A stretch of DNA of 64,000 nucleotides from Crotalaria pallida. Taxonomy: Eukaryota; Streptophyta; Magnoliopsida; Fabales; Fabaceae. This document shows, one piece after another, positions 11,324 to 23,018 of the stretch (its first letter is position 1; every line of letters starts with the position of its first letter). The notes beneath the pieces are model-generated. The model was given only the letters and a program-made list of their open reading frames with translations, was not told the origin of the DNA and made no database searches. The DNA lies in NCBI GenBank assembly GCA_037953625.1, contig CM075653.1:124001-188000 (forward strand), given 5' to 3'. Both the position numbers and the translations under genes were made by a program.

Positions 11324-11337
11324 AACTCCCCCTTTTT
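11324..11337 (-). other. Copia polypurine tract
   Basis: The minus strand reads AAAAAGGGGGAGTT, ending exactly at the 3' LTR. This is the expected primer for plus-strand DNA synthesis, and it confirms the element's direction and the LTR boundary. Confidence 0.9.
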
Positions 11338-12361
11338 GATGATGACAAACCTCCTTTCAAATTAAGCACTAAGTTTTAACATACTCCCCCTAAATGTAAA
11401 ACATCTAGGAAAAATATAATAAAACTTAACCTACAAGAACAACATCAACAAAATATTCTCCCCCTTTTGGCATCATTAAAAAGATAATAGTTTTGAGAAA
11501 AGTCCTTTGCCAAAAGTTGAAGGTAAGTAGTTCACAATGGTATAGAAAATATATAACAATAAAGACAATACCAAAATAAACCACAATAGTGCCTCAACGT
11601 ATATAAACAACGAATATAAACGAACAACGAATATAGCACCATAAATCAGAGTATCAGAGCATCACACTATGCAGCAAATCATAGCAGATAATCAAAACGA
11701 AAACTAAACAAACTAGACCATACACAAGGTCCTAAAGTCATAGTAGCAACAGAGTCAGAAACATGAAACAGAAACATAAACAGAGAATATGCAAATGAAA
11801 CATGCAACAGAAATCAACAGCAAACATCATCAGCATCCACAGGAAAATGATGCAGATTTCAACAGTTCAGCTTTTAAAATCACGTAAGTTACTCGAGTAA
11901 TGTTCATACGTTACTCGAGTGATTCGAGCAGTACTCGAGTGAAAGAGTATGTTACTCGAGTATGCCGAAAGATAAAAAGATTTTACTCGAGTGATGGATG
12001 AACTTAATCGAGTGATACGCAAGTCATTTTAAAATTAATCGAGTGACAGACAGAATTACTCGAGTAATACGAAAGAGTTTTTAAAATTACTCGAGTGAAA
12101 TTTCTGTTACTCGAGTGAACTGTCCAGAATTTCAAAAATTTCAATTTTTCATGCAAAATCATTTTTCATGCACAAACACAGAGAAACACTTAGCATGTAG
12201 CAAGTAACACACATACAAATAAAGCAATTAGCATATTATAGAAAACATACACACATAACTGCATAAAAAAAATGATAAACACTTTAATAAGATACAACAA
12301 CTCAAAATACAAGTCACATTGAAATAGGCTTGAAGGTGAGTATAAAAAGCATCAAATACAA
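11338..12361 (-). other. Copia 3' non-coding region with palindrome cluster 3
   Basis: About 1 kb between the end of pol and the polypurine tract, with no long open frame on either strand and thus no env-like gene. Sites of ACTCGAGT (two as AATCGAGT) begin at 11892, 11914, 11934, 11955, 11986, 12007, 12038, 12059, 12090 and 12110. The gaps are 22, 20, 21, 31, 21, 31, 21, 31 and 20 bp. The remainder is A-rich and featureless. Confidence 0.8.
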
Positions 12362-14989
12362 TTAGCTAATAGTTAATTCATCAAAAATACCAAGTTCTCT
12401 TCGAATCTTATAAAATGTGTCCCTTGGTAATGGTTTTGTAAAGATATCAGCTAATTGATCCGAAGTTTGAACAAACTCAATAACACAATCACCTTTTTGA
12501 ACATGATCTCTCAAAAAGTGATGCCTAATTTCAATATGCTTTGTCCTTGAGTGTAATACTGGATTTTTAGTCAAATTAATTGCCGAAGTGTTATCACACT
12601 TTATAGGGATATTTGTTAAATTTAAACCAAAGTCAGATAATTGTTGCTTCATCCATAAAATTTGAGCACAACAACTACCTGCAGCTATGTATTCGGCCTC
12701 CGCGGTTGATAAAGCTACACAATTTTGCTTTTTAGAAAACCACGATACAAGTGAATTACCAATTAAATGGCATGTTCCGCTTGTACTTTTTCGCTCAACT
12801 TTACAACCGGCAAAGTCAGAGTCCGAATATCCTATAAGTTTTAGAAAAGCATCCCTAGGATAATAAAGTCCAGTATTCGTTGTACCCTTTAAGTATTTCA
12901 TTATTCTTTTGACAGCAGTTAGATGCGACTCTTTCGGTTTTGCTTGAAAACGTGCACACATACATACACTAAACATGATATCAGGCCTAGATGCAGTTAA
13001 GTATAACAAACTACCAATAATACCACGATACTTCGTTACCTCTACCGCTTTTCCAGCCTCATCTTGATCTAGGTAGCATGCAACGCTCATTGGTGTAGAA
13101 GCGGATTTGCACGAATCCATTCCAAAACGTTTGAGAAGCTCTCTACAATATTTACTCTGATGAATATAAATGCCATCATTAAGCTGCTTTATTTGAAGGC
13201 CAAGAAAGAATGTAAGCTCTCCCATCATCGACATCTCGAATTCACTTTGCATCAATTCTGAAAACTTCTTACACAAGTTATCGTTAGTAGCACCAAATAT
13301 AATATCGTCAACATATATTTGAACCAATAAAATATCCTTACCGGAACGTTCAATAAAAAGTGTAGTGTCAACAGTGCCTCGTTTAAAACCTTTTTGTAAT
13401 AAAAAATTGCTTAGTCGGTCGTACCAAGCTCTAGGAGCTTGTTTCAAACCGTACAAAGCCTTTTTCAGTTTGAAAACGTAGTCCGGATGCTCAAAACTCT
13501 CGAATCCGGGAGGTTGTGACACATAAACTTCCTCTTGAATGTATCCGTTAAGAAAGGCGCTCTTAACATCCATTTGAAACAATTTAAAATTCATAATTGA
13601 AGCAAAAGCGAGAAGAATACGAATAGCTTCTAATCTAGCAACGGGAGCATATGTCTCATCGTAATCGATTCCTTCTTCTTGACTATAACCTTGTGCTACC
13701 AACCTAGCTTTATTCCTAACAATAATACCCGATTCATCTAACTTATTCCTATATACCCACCGAGTACCAATTTCAGGACGATCATCGGGTTTTGGCACAA
13801 GCTCCCAAACTTGGTTTCTTTCAAATTGATTTAATTCTTCTTGCATGGCCATAATCCAATGATCATCTTGAAGAGCCTCTTTGATATTCTTAGGTTCTAT
13901 TTGAGATACAAAGGCAACATAATAACAAAAATTATTTAAAGTGCGTCGGGTTACCACTCCCTTCGCAATGTCACCTAAGATATTAGAAATCGGATGATTT
14001 TTGTTGGACTTCCAAGCTATTGGTAATTGAGGTTGTATCTCTTGTGCTAAGTCTTTATCTTGTGCTTGCACCTCTCGATCTTCATTTTGATTCTCTTCCA
14101 TTTGTTGTGGTGTTGAATTCTCATGATCCAAAAATGTACCTATATAATCATCACAAGAAACAACACAATCTCCTTTCGAAGATTCATCAAATACAACATG
14201 CACGGATTCCTCAACGGTTAATGTTCTTTTATTGTAGACTCTATATGCTTTGCTATGAGTTGAATAACCTATGAATATGCCTTCGTCGGCTTTAGAGTCA
14301 AACTTGCCGACCGGTTCCTTTCCGTTATTTAAAACAAACACCTTACACCCAAAAACATGAAAATGTGAGATATTTGGCTTTCGCCCTTTTAAAAGTTCAT
14401 AAGGTGTTTTATTTAAATGCGGATGAATAAGAACCCTATTAAGCACATAGCAAGCGGTGTTTACCGCATCAGCCCAAAAATATTTAGGAACATTTGATTC
14501 TATCAACATAGTACGAGCAAGTTCCACTAATATTCTATTTTTCCTTTCTACAACTCCGTTTTGCTCCGGAGTCCTAGGGGCCGAAAATTGATGATCAATA
14601 CCAAACTTATCACAAAACGCATCAATCCTAGTGTTTTCAAACTCACCTCCGTGATCACTTCTAATAGACACAATTTTCAAACTTAGTTGATTTTGGATGA
14701 GTTTGGCAAATTTTTTAAAACATTTATAAACTTCACTTTTTGCGGATAAAAATAAAGTCCATGTGAATCTAGTAAAATCGTCTACTAAAACAAATCCATA
14801 GTAATTGCCACCTAAACTTTTAATTTGTGAAGGGCCAAACAAATCCATATGGATTAGCTCCAAAGGCTTTGTTGTGCTTATCACATTTTTAGGTTTAAAA
14901 GAACTTTTAACTTGCTTGCACTTTTGACAAGAGTCACAAATGCCATCAAGCTTAAAGTTTAGTTTAGGCAAACCAATCACTAAATCTTT
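12362..14989 (-). pseudogene. pol: Copia pol: integrase core, reverse transcriptase, RNase H
   Basis: This is the larger part of the Copia polyprotein, continuing in the same frame as the protease segment after one TGA (14992-14990). Numbering from the GTG at 14980 (872 residues): cysteines C15, C18 and C21 of the integrase zinc-binding region; integrase core with catalytic D45, D109 and E145 (35-residue D-E spacing); RT from about 390 with DVKSAFLNG at 481-489 and the YVDD active site at 556-559; RNase H from about 717 with SDSDFAG, ALSTAEAEY (about 757-765) and CDNTSA (about 795-800). The C-terminus near FTKPLPRD is complete. All active-site residues I can recognise are intact. Called a pseudogene only because of the upstream stop. 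GTG is simply the first codon a finder accepts, not a real start. Confidence 0.93.
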
Positions 14990-15463
14990 TCACAAAAGTT
15001 TGTTCAATTGATTCACATTCACATGAGCAATTCGTCTATGCCAAAGACGAATTTCATCATCAAAAGATTTGAAACATTTTGAAAATAGTGAAGTTATCTC
15101 ATCCAAATCAATTAAGTAAGTGTTATTAGAGCGACGACCAACAAACTTAACACTATCATCTATAGAAGACTTAATGAAGCATAATTCCGGAGTAAATGTC
15201 ACATAATTGCCCATATCACATAGTTGGCTTATACTAAGCAAGTTGTGTTCTAAGCCTTCTACGTATAGGACATTTTCTATGACAAGATTAGATACGTTAC
15301 CGATTTTCCCGACTCCTAGAATTTTGCCCTTGTTGTTGTCGCCGTATGTCACAAATCCACCATTTTTCGGAGTAAGTTCCATGAAGTGCGTTTTGTCTCC
15401 CGTCATGTGTCTCGAACAACCACTATCCAAGTACCATTTTCGCTCTTTGGTTCGAAGACACAC
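14990..15463 (-). pseudogene. pol: Copia protease and integrase N-terminus
   Basis: The aspartic protease that cuts the Gag-Pol polyprotein shows its DSGCSRHMTG active-site motif at residues 13-22. The GAG-pre-integrase/zinc region follows, with LWHRRIAHV at about 140-148 giving the two histidines of the HHCC finger. The frame stops at TGA 14992-14990, just after NQLNKLL, and the same frame resumes at once with the cysteine half of that finger. A single nonsense change thus splits the integrase zinc domain. Upstream, this frame is closed by TAG at 15466-15464 and is offset from the gag frame, so gag-protease continuity is also broken. I saw no typical slippery site that would make this a programmed shift. 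Confidence 0.9.
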
Positions 15464-15477
15464 CTACAAGAAAGATA

Positions 15478-17274
15478 TCATTTGGTTGACTTAGGTACCC
15501 AAGTGGTCTTGGGTCCTTTGTTGTTAGCATGAGGAGAAGTCCCCTTAACAATCCAAATATATTCACCGCTTGGTATACCAAATTTCTTTATATTACATTT
15601 ATTCGTGGTATGCCCAAAGATTCCACAATAATGACAAGTTGGGTTTTTAGAAATCTTATTCTTTGAAAATCCACCAACTTTGCGATAATTGCGTTTCTTA
15701 GGTTTGGTATAGCCAAGACCGGATCTATTGCTATTGTTCCTTTGAGTTGAAAGCAAATGATCTAAAGAAGTATCTCCTTTCATGAGCCTTGCAAGTCGAT
15801 CATTCAAATTAAAAACTTCTTTTTCCAAAGACTTGCAATTTTCACAAGATGGAGTCTCATTTGATTTCAATTCACAATTGCATGTAGAGTTTGCATAAAT
15901 GAGTTCTAGAGTTTCATTTTGAAGCTTAAGTTCTTCTAAATCTTTTTGAAGTTCAATTATCTTTTCATGTTGCTTCATTATGAAATTCTTTCTTTCAACA
16001 TTTATTTTAGCAAGTTTCTTCAACTCTTTATGCATCTCTACATACACATTGTACAATTCATTGAATGAAGGAGAATTAGAACTTGAGCTAGCATCGGAAA
16101 GATAATCTACCTCATTGACGTTCTCACTTGATTTAATGCTCGAAGATTCCTCTTCATCAAGCTTTGTCATTAAACATAGATTTGCAAGTTCTTCATCATC
16201 CGATGAGCTAGATGTTGATTGACTCTCCACTTCATCCCATACTATGTAAGCCCTTTTTCCTTTAGAAGAATTGAATTTTGAGTTGTCACCTTCCGACTTC
16301 TTAGAATGAGTTGGACAATTCGATCGATAGTGACCAAGCTTTCCACATCCATGACACTTGATGTGATCCTTGTTAGTCTTATTTCTTGGTTGTGAGTCCT
16401 TAGAATCTCTTTGTCTATTTCTATTAAAGTTCCCCTTTTTCTTAAGGAACCTACCAAGCTTTTTAACTAGCAAGCCAAGGGTCTCATCATCTATATCGGA
16501 GTCCGAGTCATCCACTTGAAAGTTTTCCTCTTGTGCCTTAAGGGATTTTGAAGTTGATTTAAGAGCTATCCCCTTTTTCTTCCTATCGGCATCTTCATTC
16601 ATGGATAACCGTCCAAGCTCCATTTCATGCTCTTGAAGCTTTCCGAATAGAGTTGCTAAATCAATTTGATCCACGTCTCTAGCTTCCATAATGGCCGTCA
16701 CCTTAGGTTGCCATTCCCTGCTAAGACATCTCAAAATCTTATTAACAACTTCACCATTAGATATAACTTTTCCAAGTGCAGAAAGATGATTAATGATATG
16801 AGTGAACCGCTTTTGCATGTCACCTATGTTTTCATTAGGTAACATACGAAAGAGTTCATATTCATGCATGAGTGTATTTAGCCTATCCCTTCTAACCTCC
16901 GAAGTGCCCTCATGTGTGACTTGTAATGTGTCCCACATTTGTTTAGCATCAACACATTGAGATACTCGAAAGAACTCATCATAAGAAAGAGCGGACGTGA
17001 TGATATTTTTAGCTTTTAAATCAAATGCAACTTTCTTCTTATCATCATTGTCCCAACTCGATTGAGGTTTAATTGAAACAACATCATTTACTTTCGTTTG
17101 AGGAACAAAAGGTCCATTCTCTATGGCGTTCCAAATTTCCATATCTATGGCTTGAATAAAAATTTTCATGCGGACCTTCCAATAAGCGTAACCCTCACCA
17201 CTAAATAGTGGAGGACGATTAATGGAAGTTCCTTCACCACCGAAAGGATTTGAAATTGAGCCCATTGTTTCCAA
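15478..17274 (-). CDS. gag: Copia Gag (nucleocapsid polyprotein, 598 aa)
   Basis: Structural protein that packages the element RNA into cytoplasmic virus-like particles. The N-terminus (about residues 15-60, NRPPLFSGEGYAYWKVRM) and the following helical region to about 220 fit the UBN2/DUF4219 Copia gag family. The first CCHC zinc knuckle (CHGCGKLGHYRSNC) is at 307-320. It is followed by an acidic Ser-rich stretch, a Lys/Glu-rich coiled coil at about 415-460, and a second knuckle (CHYCGIFGHTTNKC) at 547-560. The ATG lies 53 bases downstream of the PBS. The frame is fully open and ends in TGA at 15480-15478. Most Copia elements continue into protease in one frame; here it ends 15 bases before the protease frame opens, so this element makes Gag alone unless translation is recoded. 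Confidence 0.93.
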   Translation of the reverse strand: METMGSISNPFGGEGTSINRPPLFSGEGYAYWKVRMKIFIQAIDMEIWNAIENGPFVPQTKVNDVVSIKPQSSWDNDDKKKVAFDLKAKNIITSALSYDEFFRVSQCVDAKQMWDTLQVTHEGTSEVRRDRLNTLMHEYELFRMLPNENIGDMQKRFTHIINHLSALGKVISNGEVVNKILRCLSREWQPKVTAIMEARDVDQIDLATLFGKLQEHEMELGRLSMNEDADRKKKGIALKSTSKSLKAQEENFQVDDSDSDIDDETLGLLVKKLGRFLKKKGNFNRNRQRDSKDSQPRNKTNKDHIKCHGCGKLGHYRSNCPTHSKKSEGDNSKFNSSKGKRAYIVWDEVESQSTSSSSDDEELANLCLMTKLDEEESSSIKSSENVNEVDYLSDASSSSNSPSFNELYNVYVEMHKELKKLAKINVERKNFIMKQHEKIIELQKDLEELKLQNETLELIYANSTCNCELKSNETPSCENCKSLEKEVFNLNDRLARLMKGDTSLDHLLSTQRNNSNRSGLGYTKPKKRNYRKVGGFSKNKISKNPTCHYCGIFGHTTNKCNIKKFGIPSGEYIWIVKGTSPHANNKGPKTTWVPKSTK

Positions 17275-17326
17275 GTAAAAAGGATCTTTTCGAAAAAGCT
17301 TTTTAAGGCTCGGATTTTTCGTCCGA

Positions 17327-17338
17327 GCTCTGATACCA
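17327..17338 (-). other. Copia primer-binding site (initiator tRNA-Met type)
   Basis: The minus strand reads TGGTATCAGAGC two bases after the LTR end. This is the standard complement of the initiator methionine tRNA 3' end in plant Copia elements, and it marks where reverse transcription begins. Confidence 0.95.
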
Positions 17339-17340
17339 CT

Positions 17341-18871
17341 TGTTGGAAACCAACAAGCGGCTCAATATAGTCTAGAGGGGGGGGTGAATAGAATATTGAA
17401 GCCTTATTACAGATTTTTCGTCCGCCTAAGAGAATGGTTTTATGAAAATAAATTTTCTTAAGAATTCAGTTCAGATTACTCGAGTAACTCAAGCCTTCAC
17501 TCGAGTAATACGCAACCAAAAAAAATTTCACTCGAGTATTCAGCAAATCACTCGAGTATTACGAAAGCAAATTTTAAATCACTCGAGTAACAGAAAACCT
17601 ACTCGAGTAATGTTTATAAACTGAAAGCAGATTACTCGAGTGACAAGAACTTTACTCGAGTAAACTGGGTAAAATTCAATTTAAAACTTAGTTTTCAATG
17701 GAGTTCTTCAAGAATAACAATGCTATGATGATTCAACAAATTATGAATGATTAATATGAACAATTTCAAGTAATATTAACATGCAATTTTAGATCAATTG
17801 AGTAGAATTAAGAAAACCCCAATTCTAACCTAAAAATGCAAATGTTAATGAATTAATGAAATACAAGGAATGAAAATAAAAGAGACACAAGGATTTATCC
17901 TGGTTCACTTTCACCCACTTGAAAGCTACTCCAGTCCCCTCTTAAATCAAGAGAGATTCTTCACTAGAAATCTTCAAATGTAGATTTTACAATGTTTTAA
18001 GATGCAACTAGATTCTTAGTTCTCCTATCTTAAAACCCAACTCAAAGTGTGTACCAAACACTTTGACCTAATCTACCCCTTTTGAGAATTCTAGATTTCC
18101 TTGCTAATTGATTGAAGATGCTTCCAACCAATCCTCTTTTCTTGCTTTGATTTGATCCTCAAAGTCTTCCTTGTGAGATTCTTCACTTGTGTTGAAACTT
18201 CAATGATGCAATCACAAATTGCAAATCTTCAACAACCACTAAGAACAAAAATATGATCTCAAGAATATTTGAACAATGATAGAAAATAGAGTGAAGAATG
18301 AAAAGTTCTTTGTTGAATCTTGATAGCTCTTGAAAGATGTAAAATAGCTCTTGAATTACTTTTCAAAGTGTATTAGAAAATTGTAAGAATGAAAGTCTAT
18401 TATTTTGAAAGAGTAAATTAAGTCCTTTTAAAATTTTCCCAACACTGATTGAATTACTCGAGTAAACCAAACAACGTCACTCGAGTGAAACATGTCAGAT
18501 TAAGTTACTCGAGTGATGTGAAAACCATTACTCGATTAACCTGTCAGAACATAAATTACTCGAGTGAACCAATACTCATTACTCGAGTAAACTGATCAGA
18601 ATCTGAATAAAAACAAAGTTTTTCTAAAATGATTTTCACAAGCTATTTAATCAAGATTTAAAGTATCTTCACTCTTAATCAGACATTATTTAAATATTCT
18701 TAAAAACACCTAAGCTACCCACACCAATGAGATGCATTGCATAAAATAAAGATTACATTGAAATAGAATTAATAAAAATCCTAATTCTAATCTTCATGTG
18801 GTGTAGCTTGCTTGTTGCCAATGTTGTTGCTTGGAGAGAGATTGTTAGCATCAAAACATGAGAATCCTACA
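17341..18871 (-). repeat. Copia 5' LTR (1531 bp)
   Basis: Same length as the 3' LTR and, by eye, one base different (C near 18067 against T near 10519). It holds the promoter for the element and both palindrome clusters (about 17477-17661 and 18455-18589). I did not find a convincing TATA box. The small frame at 17442-17624 is a cluster artefact. Confidence 0.95.
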
Positions 18872-18876
18872 AAAAC
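18872..18876. repeat. Copia target-site duplication, right
   Basis: AAAAC, identical to 9788-9792. The satellite sequence resumes in register (ATGAAAATTGTGGTC) immediately after it. Confidence 0.92.
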
Positions 18877-19984
18877 ATGAAAATTGTGGTCTTAAGGCTT
18901 GGATGCATTGATTTTCTGTCAATATTAAAAAATAGGGATGATAAAATACAGGATGCTAAGATGAGTATTTTACCAAATTTCAAAAAAGGATAATAAAATA
19001 CCAGATGGTACGGTGAGATGAGTTTTTTACACATAATGAAAAAATCACTAAAATTGTGTATTTAAGGCTTGGATGACATGAGTTTTCCAGAAAAAGTGGA
19101 ATAACATGAAAATTGTGATCTTAAGGTTTGGATGTCTTGATTATCTACCTATATTGAAAAATAGGGATGATAGATTAAATATGCTTCGATGAGATGAGTT
19201 CGTTACACATAATGAAAAATCATGATGAAAATTGTGTATTTAAGGCTTTGATGACTTGAGTTTTCCAAAAAAAAATGGAAAAACATGAAAATTGTGGTCT
19301 TAAGGCTTGGATGCCTTGATTTTATTCCAATACTAAAAGACAAGGACGATAAAATACAAGTTGCTATGGTGATATGAGTTTTTTATACATATCGAAAAAA
19401 TCACTAAATTGTGTATTTAAGGCTTGGATGACTTGAGTTTTCCAGAAAAAGTGGAAAAACATGAAAGTTGTGGTCTTAAGGCTTCGATGCCATGATTTTC
19501 TGCCAATATTCAAAAATAGGGATAATAAAATACAAGATGCTTCGATGAGATGAGTTTTTTACACTATTAAAAAAAATGAAAATTGCCTATTTAAGGCTTG
19601 GATGACTTTAGTTTTCCAAAAAAGTGGGAAAACATGAAAGTTGTGGTCTTAAGGCTTGCATGCCTTGATTTTTTGCCAATATTCAAAAATAGGGATGATA
19701 AAATACAAGATGCTGAGATGATATAAGTTTTTTACAAATAATGAAAAAAACAAGAAAATTGCGTATTTAACGCTTGGATGACTTGAGTTTTCCGGAAAAA
19801 GTTGAAAAACACGAAAATTGTGGTCTTAAGGTTTGAATGCCTTTATTTTCTGCCAATATTAAAAATGGGGATGATAAAATACAAGATGCTGAGATGCGAT
19901 GAGTTTTTTACACATAATTAAAAAATCATGAAAATTGTGTATCTAAGGTTGAGATGACTTGAGTTTTCCAGAAAAAGTGGACAA

Positions 19985-21501
19985 ACATGAAAATTGTGGT
20001 CTTAAGGCTTGAATGCCTTGATTTTCAACCAAGATTCAAAAATATGGATGATAAAATACAAGATGCTGAGATGAGATGAGTTTTTTACACATAATGAAAA
20101 AATCACTAAAATTGTGTATTTAAGGCTTGGATGACTTGAGTTTTCCAGAAAAAGTGAAATAACACGAAAATTATGGTCTTAAGGCTTGGATGCCTTGATT
20201 TTCTGCCTACATGCAAAAATAGGGATGATAAAATACAAGATGCTGAGATGAGATGAGTTTTTTACACATAATGAAAAATCCGGAAAATAGTGTATTTAAG
20301 GTTTGGATGACATGAGTTTTTCAGAAAAAGTGGAAAAACATGAAAATTGTGGTCTTAAGGCTTGAATGACTTCATTTTTTTCATTATTAAAAAACAGGAT
20401 GATAAAATACAAGATGCTTCGATGAGATGTGTATTTTACACATAACGAAAAGTCATGAAAATTGTGTACTTAAAGCTTGGATGAATTGAGTTTTCTAGAA
20501 AAAGTGGAAAAACGTGAAAATTGTGGTCTTAAGGCTTAGATTCCTTGATTTTATGCCAAAATTTAAAAAAAAGAAATTATTAAATACAAGATGCTACGGT
20601 GCGATGAGTTTTTTTCACATAATGAAAACATCCCAAAATTGTGTTTTTAAGGCTTGGATGACATGAGTTTTCAGAAAAAGTGGAAAAACATGAAAATTGT
20701 GGTCTTAAGGCTTGGATGCCTTGATTTTCTGCCAATATCGAAAAATAGGGTTGATAAATTCAATATGCTTCGATGAAATAAGTTTTTTTGCACATAATGA
20801 AAAAATCATGAAAATTTTGTATTTAAGACTTGGATGACTTGAGTTTTCTAGAAAAAGTGAAAAACGTGAAAATTGTGGTCTTATGGCTTGGATGCCTTGA
20901 TTTTTTGCCAATATTCAAAAATAGGGATGATAAAATACAAGATGCTGAGATGAGATGTGTTTTTTACACATAATAAAAAAATCATTAAAATTGTGTATTT
21001 AAGGCTTGGATGACTTGAGTTTTCCAGAAAAAGTGGATGATAAAATACATGATGCTTCGACGAGATTTGTTTTTTACACATAAGGAAATAATACTGAAAA
21101 TTGTCTATTTAAGGCTTGGATGACTGGAGTTTTCCAGAAAAGTGGAAAAACAAGAAAATTATGGTCATAAGGCTTGGATGCTTTGATTTTTTCCAAAATT
21201 CAAAAACAGGATGATAAAATACAAGATGCTTCGATGAGATGAGTATTTTACACATAATGAAAAGTCATGGAAATTGTGTACTTAAAGCTTGGATGAATTG
21301 AATTTTCTAGAAAAAGTGGAAAAACGTAAAAATTGTGGTCTTAAGGCTTAGATTCATTGATTTTATGCAAAAATTAAAAAAAATAAATTATTAATTACAA
21401 GATGCTACGGTGAGATGTGTTTTTTTTTCACATAATGAAAATATTACAAAATTGTGTATTTAAGGCTTGGATGACACAAGTTTTCCAGAAAAAATGGAAA
21501 A
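19985..21501 (+). repeat. Local 1517 bp tandem duplication, first copy
   Basis: The block from about 19985 recurs 1517 bp later, including distinctive variants such as CAACCAAGATTC, GCCTACATGC and the shortened ~110 bp monomer near 21040. Boundaries are good to about 20 bp because both lie in satellite. Confidence 0.8.
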
Positions 21502-23018
21502 ACATGAAAATTGTGGTCTTAAGGCTTGAATGCCTTGATTTTCAACCAAGATTCAAAAATATGGATGATAAAATACAAGATGCTGAGATGAGATGAGTTT
21601 TTTACACATAATGAAAAAATCACTAAAATTGTGTATTTAAGGCTTGGATGACTTGAGTTTTCCAGAAAAAGTGAAATAACACGAAAATTATGGTCTTAAG
21701 GCTTGGATGCCTTGATTTTCTGCCTACATGCAAAAATAGGGATGATAAAATACAAGATGCTGAGATGAGATGAGTTTTTTACACATAATGAAAAATCAGG
21801 AAAATAGTGTATTTAAGGTTTGGATGACATGAGTTTTTCAGAAAAAGTGGAAAAACATGAAAATTGTGGTCTTAAGGCTTGAATGACTTCATTTTTTTCA
21901 TTATTAAAAAACAGGATGATAAAATACAAGATGCTTCGATGAGATGTGTATTTTACACATAACGAAAAGTCATGAAAATTGTGTACTTAAAGCTTGGATG
22001 AATTGAGTTTTCTAGAAAAAGTGGAAAAACGTGAAAATTGTGGTCTTAAGGCTTAGATTCCTTGATTTTATGCCAAAATTTAAAAAAAAGAAATTATTAA
22101 ATACAAGATGCTACGGTGCGATGAGTTTTTTTCACATAATGAAAACATCCCAAAATTGTGTATTTAAGGCTTGGATGACATGAGTTTTCAGAAAAAGTGG
22201 AAAAACATGAAAATTGTGGTCTTAAGGCTTGGATGCCTTGATTTTCTGCCAATATCGAAAAATAGGGTTGATAAATTCAATATGCTTCGATGAAATAAGT
22301 TTTTTTGCACATAATGAAAAAATCATGAAAATTTTGTATTTAAGACTTGGATGACTTGAGTTTTCTAGAAAAAGTGAAAAACGTGAAAATTGTGGTCTTA
22401 TGGCTTGGATGCCTTGATTTTTTGCCAATATTCAAAAATAGGGATGATAAAATACAAGATGCTGAGATGAGATGTGTTTTTTACACATAATAAAAAAATC
22501 ATTAAAATTGTGTATTTAAGGCTTGGATGACTTGAGTTTTCCAGAAAAAGTGGATGATAAAATACATGATGCTTCGACGAGATTTGTTTTTTACACATAA
22601 GGAAATAATACTGAAAATTGTCTATTTAAGGCTTGGATGACTGGAGTTTTCCAGAAAAGTGGAAAAACAAGAAAATTATGGTCATAAGGCTTGGATGCTT
22701 TGATTTTTTCCAAAATTCAAAAACAGGATGATAAAATACAAGATGCTTCGATGAGATGAGTATTTTACACATAATGAAAAGTCATGGAAATTGTGTACTT
22801 AAAGCTTGGATGAATTGAATTTTCTAGAAAAAGTGGAAAAACGTAAAAATTGTGGTCTTAAGGCTTAGATTCATTGATTTTATGCAAAAATTAAAAAAAA
22901 TAAATTATTAATTACAAGATGCTACGGTGAGATGTGTTTTTTTTTCACATAATGAAAATATTACAAAATTGTGTATTTAAGGCTTGGATGACACAAGTTT
23001 TCCAGAAAAAATGGAAAA
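21502..23018 (+). repeat. Local 1517 bp tandem duplication, second copy
   Basis: Nearly identical to 19985-21501, diverging again after about 23040 where the reading changes from the CAACCAAGATTC variant. Arrays B and C2 duplicate part of the same region at a different offset (1056 bp), so local expansion has happened more than once. Confidence 0.8.

Larger units (their letters stand above)
9793..18871 (-). mobile_element. Ty1/Copia LTR retrotransposon, near-complete
   Basis: A 9079 bp element on the minus strand: 5' LTR 17341-18871, PBS 17338-17327, gag 17274-15478, protease to RNase H 15463-12362, a non-coding 3' region with a palindrome cluster, polypurine tract 11337-11324, and 3' LTR 11323-9793. 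The order PR-INT-RT-RH, with integrase before RT, defines Copia. The long LTRs and a ~600-residue gag with two CCHC knuckles suggest the SIRE/Maximus or a related lineage, but no env-like frame follows pol, so the lineage is tentative. The two LTRs show one substitution by eye (T near 10519, C near 18067). It is probably non-autonomous now because of a stop in integrase and a gag/protease frame break. Confidence 0.95.

Noticed and set aside
11885..12118. CRISPR-like array of short repeats with regular spacers
   Set aside because: The repeats are 8-12 bp palindromes inside a plant retrotransposon with drifting AT-rich spacers; repeat length, context and host all exclude CRISPR.
11338..12362. 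Possible env-like gene downstream of Copia pol, expected in some SIRE elements
   Set aside because: No long frame exists in this ~1 kb on either strand.
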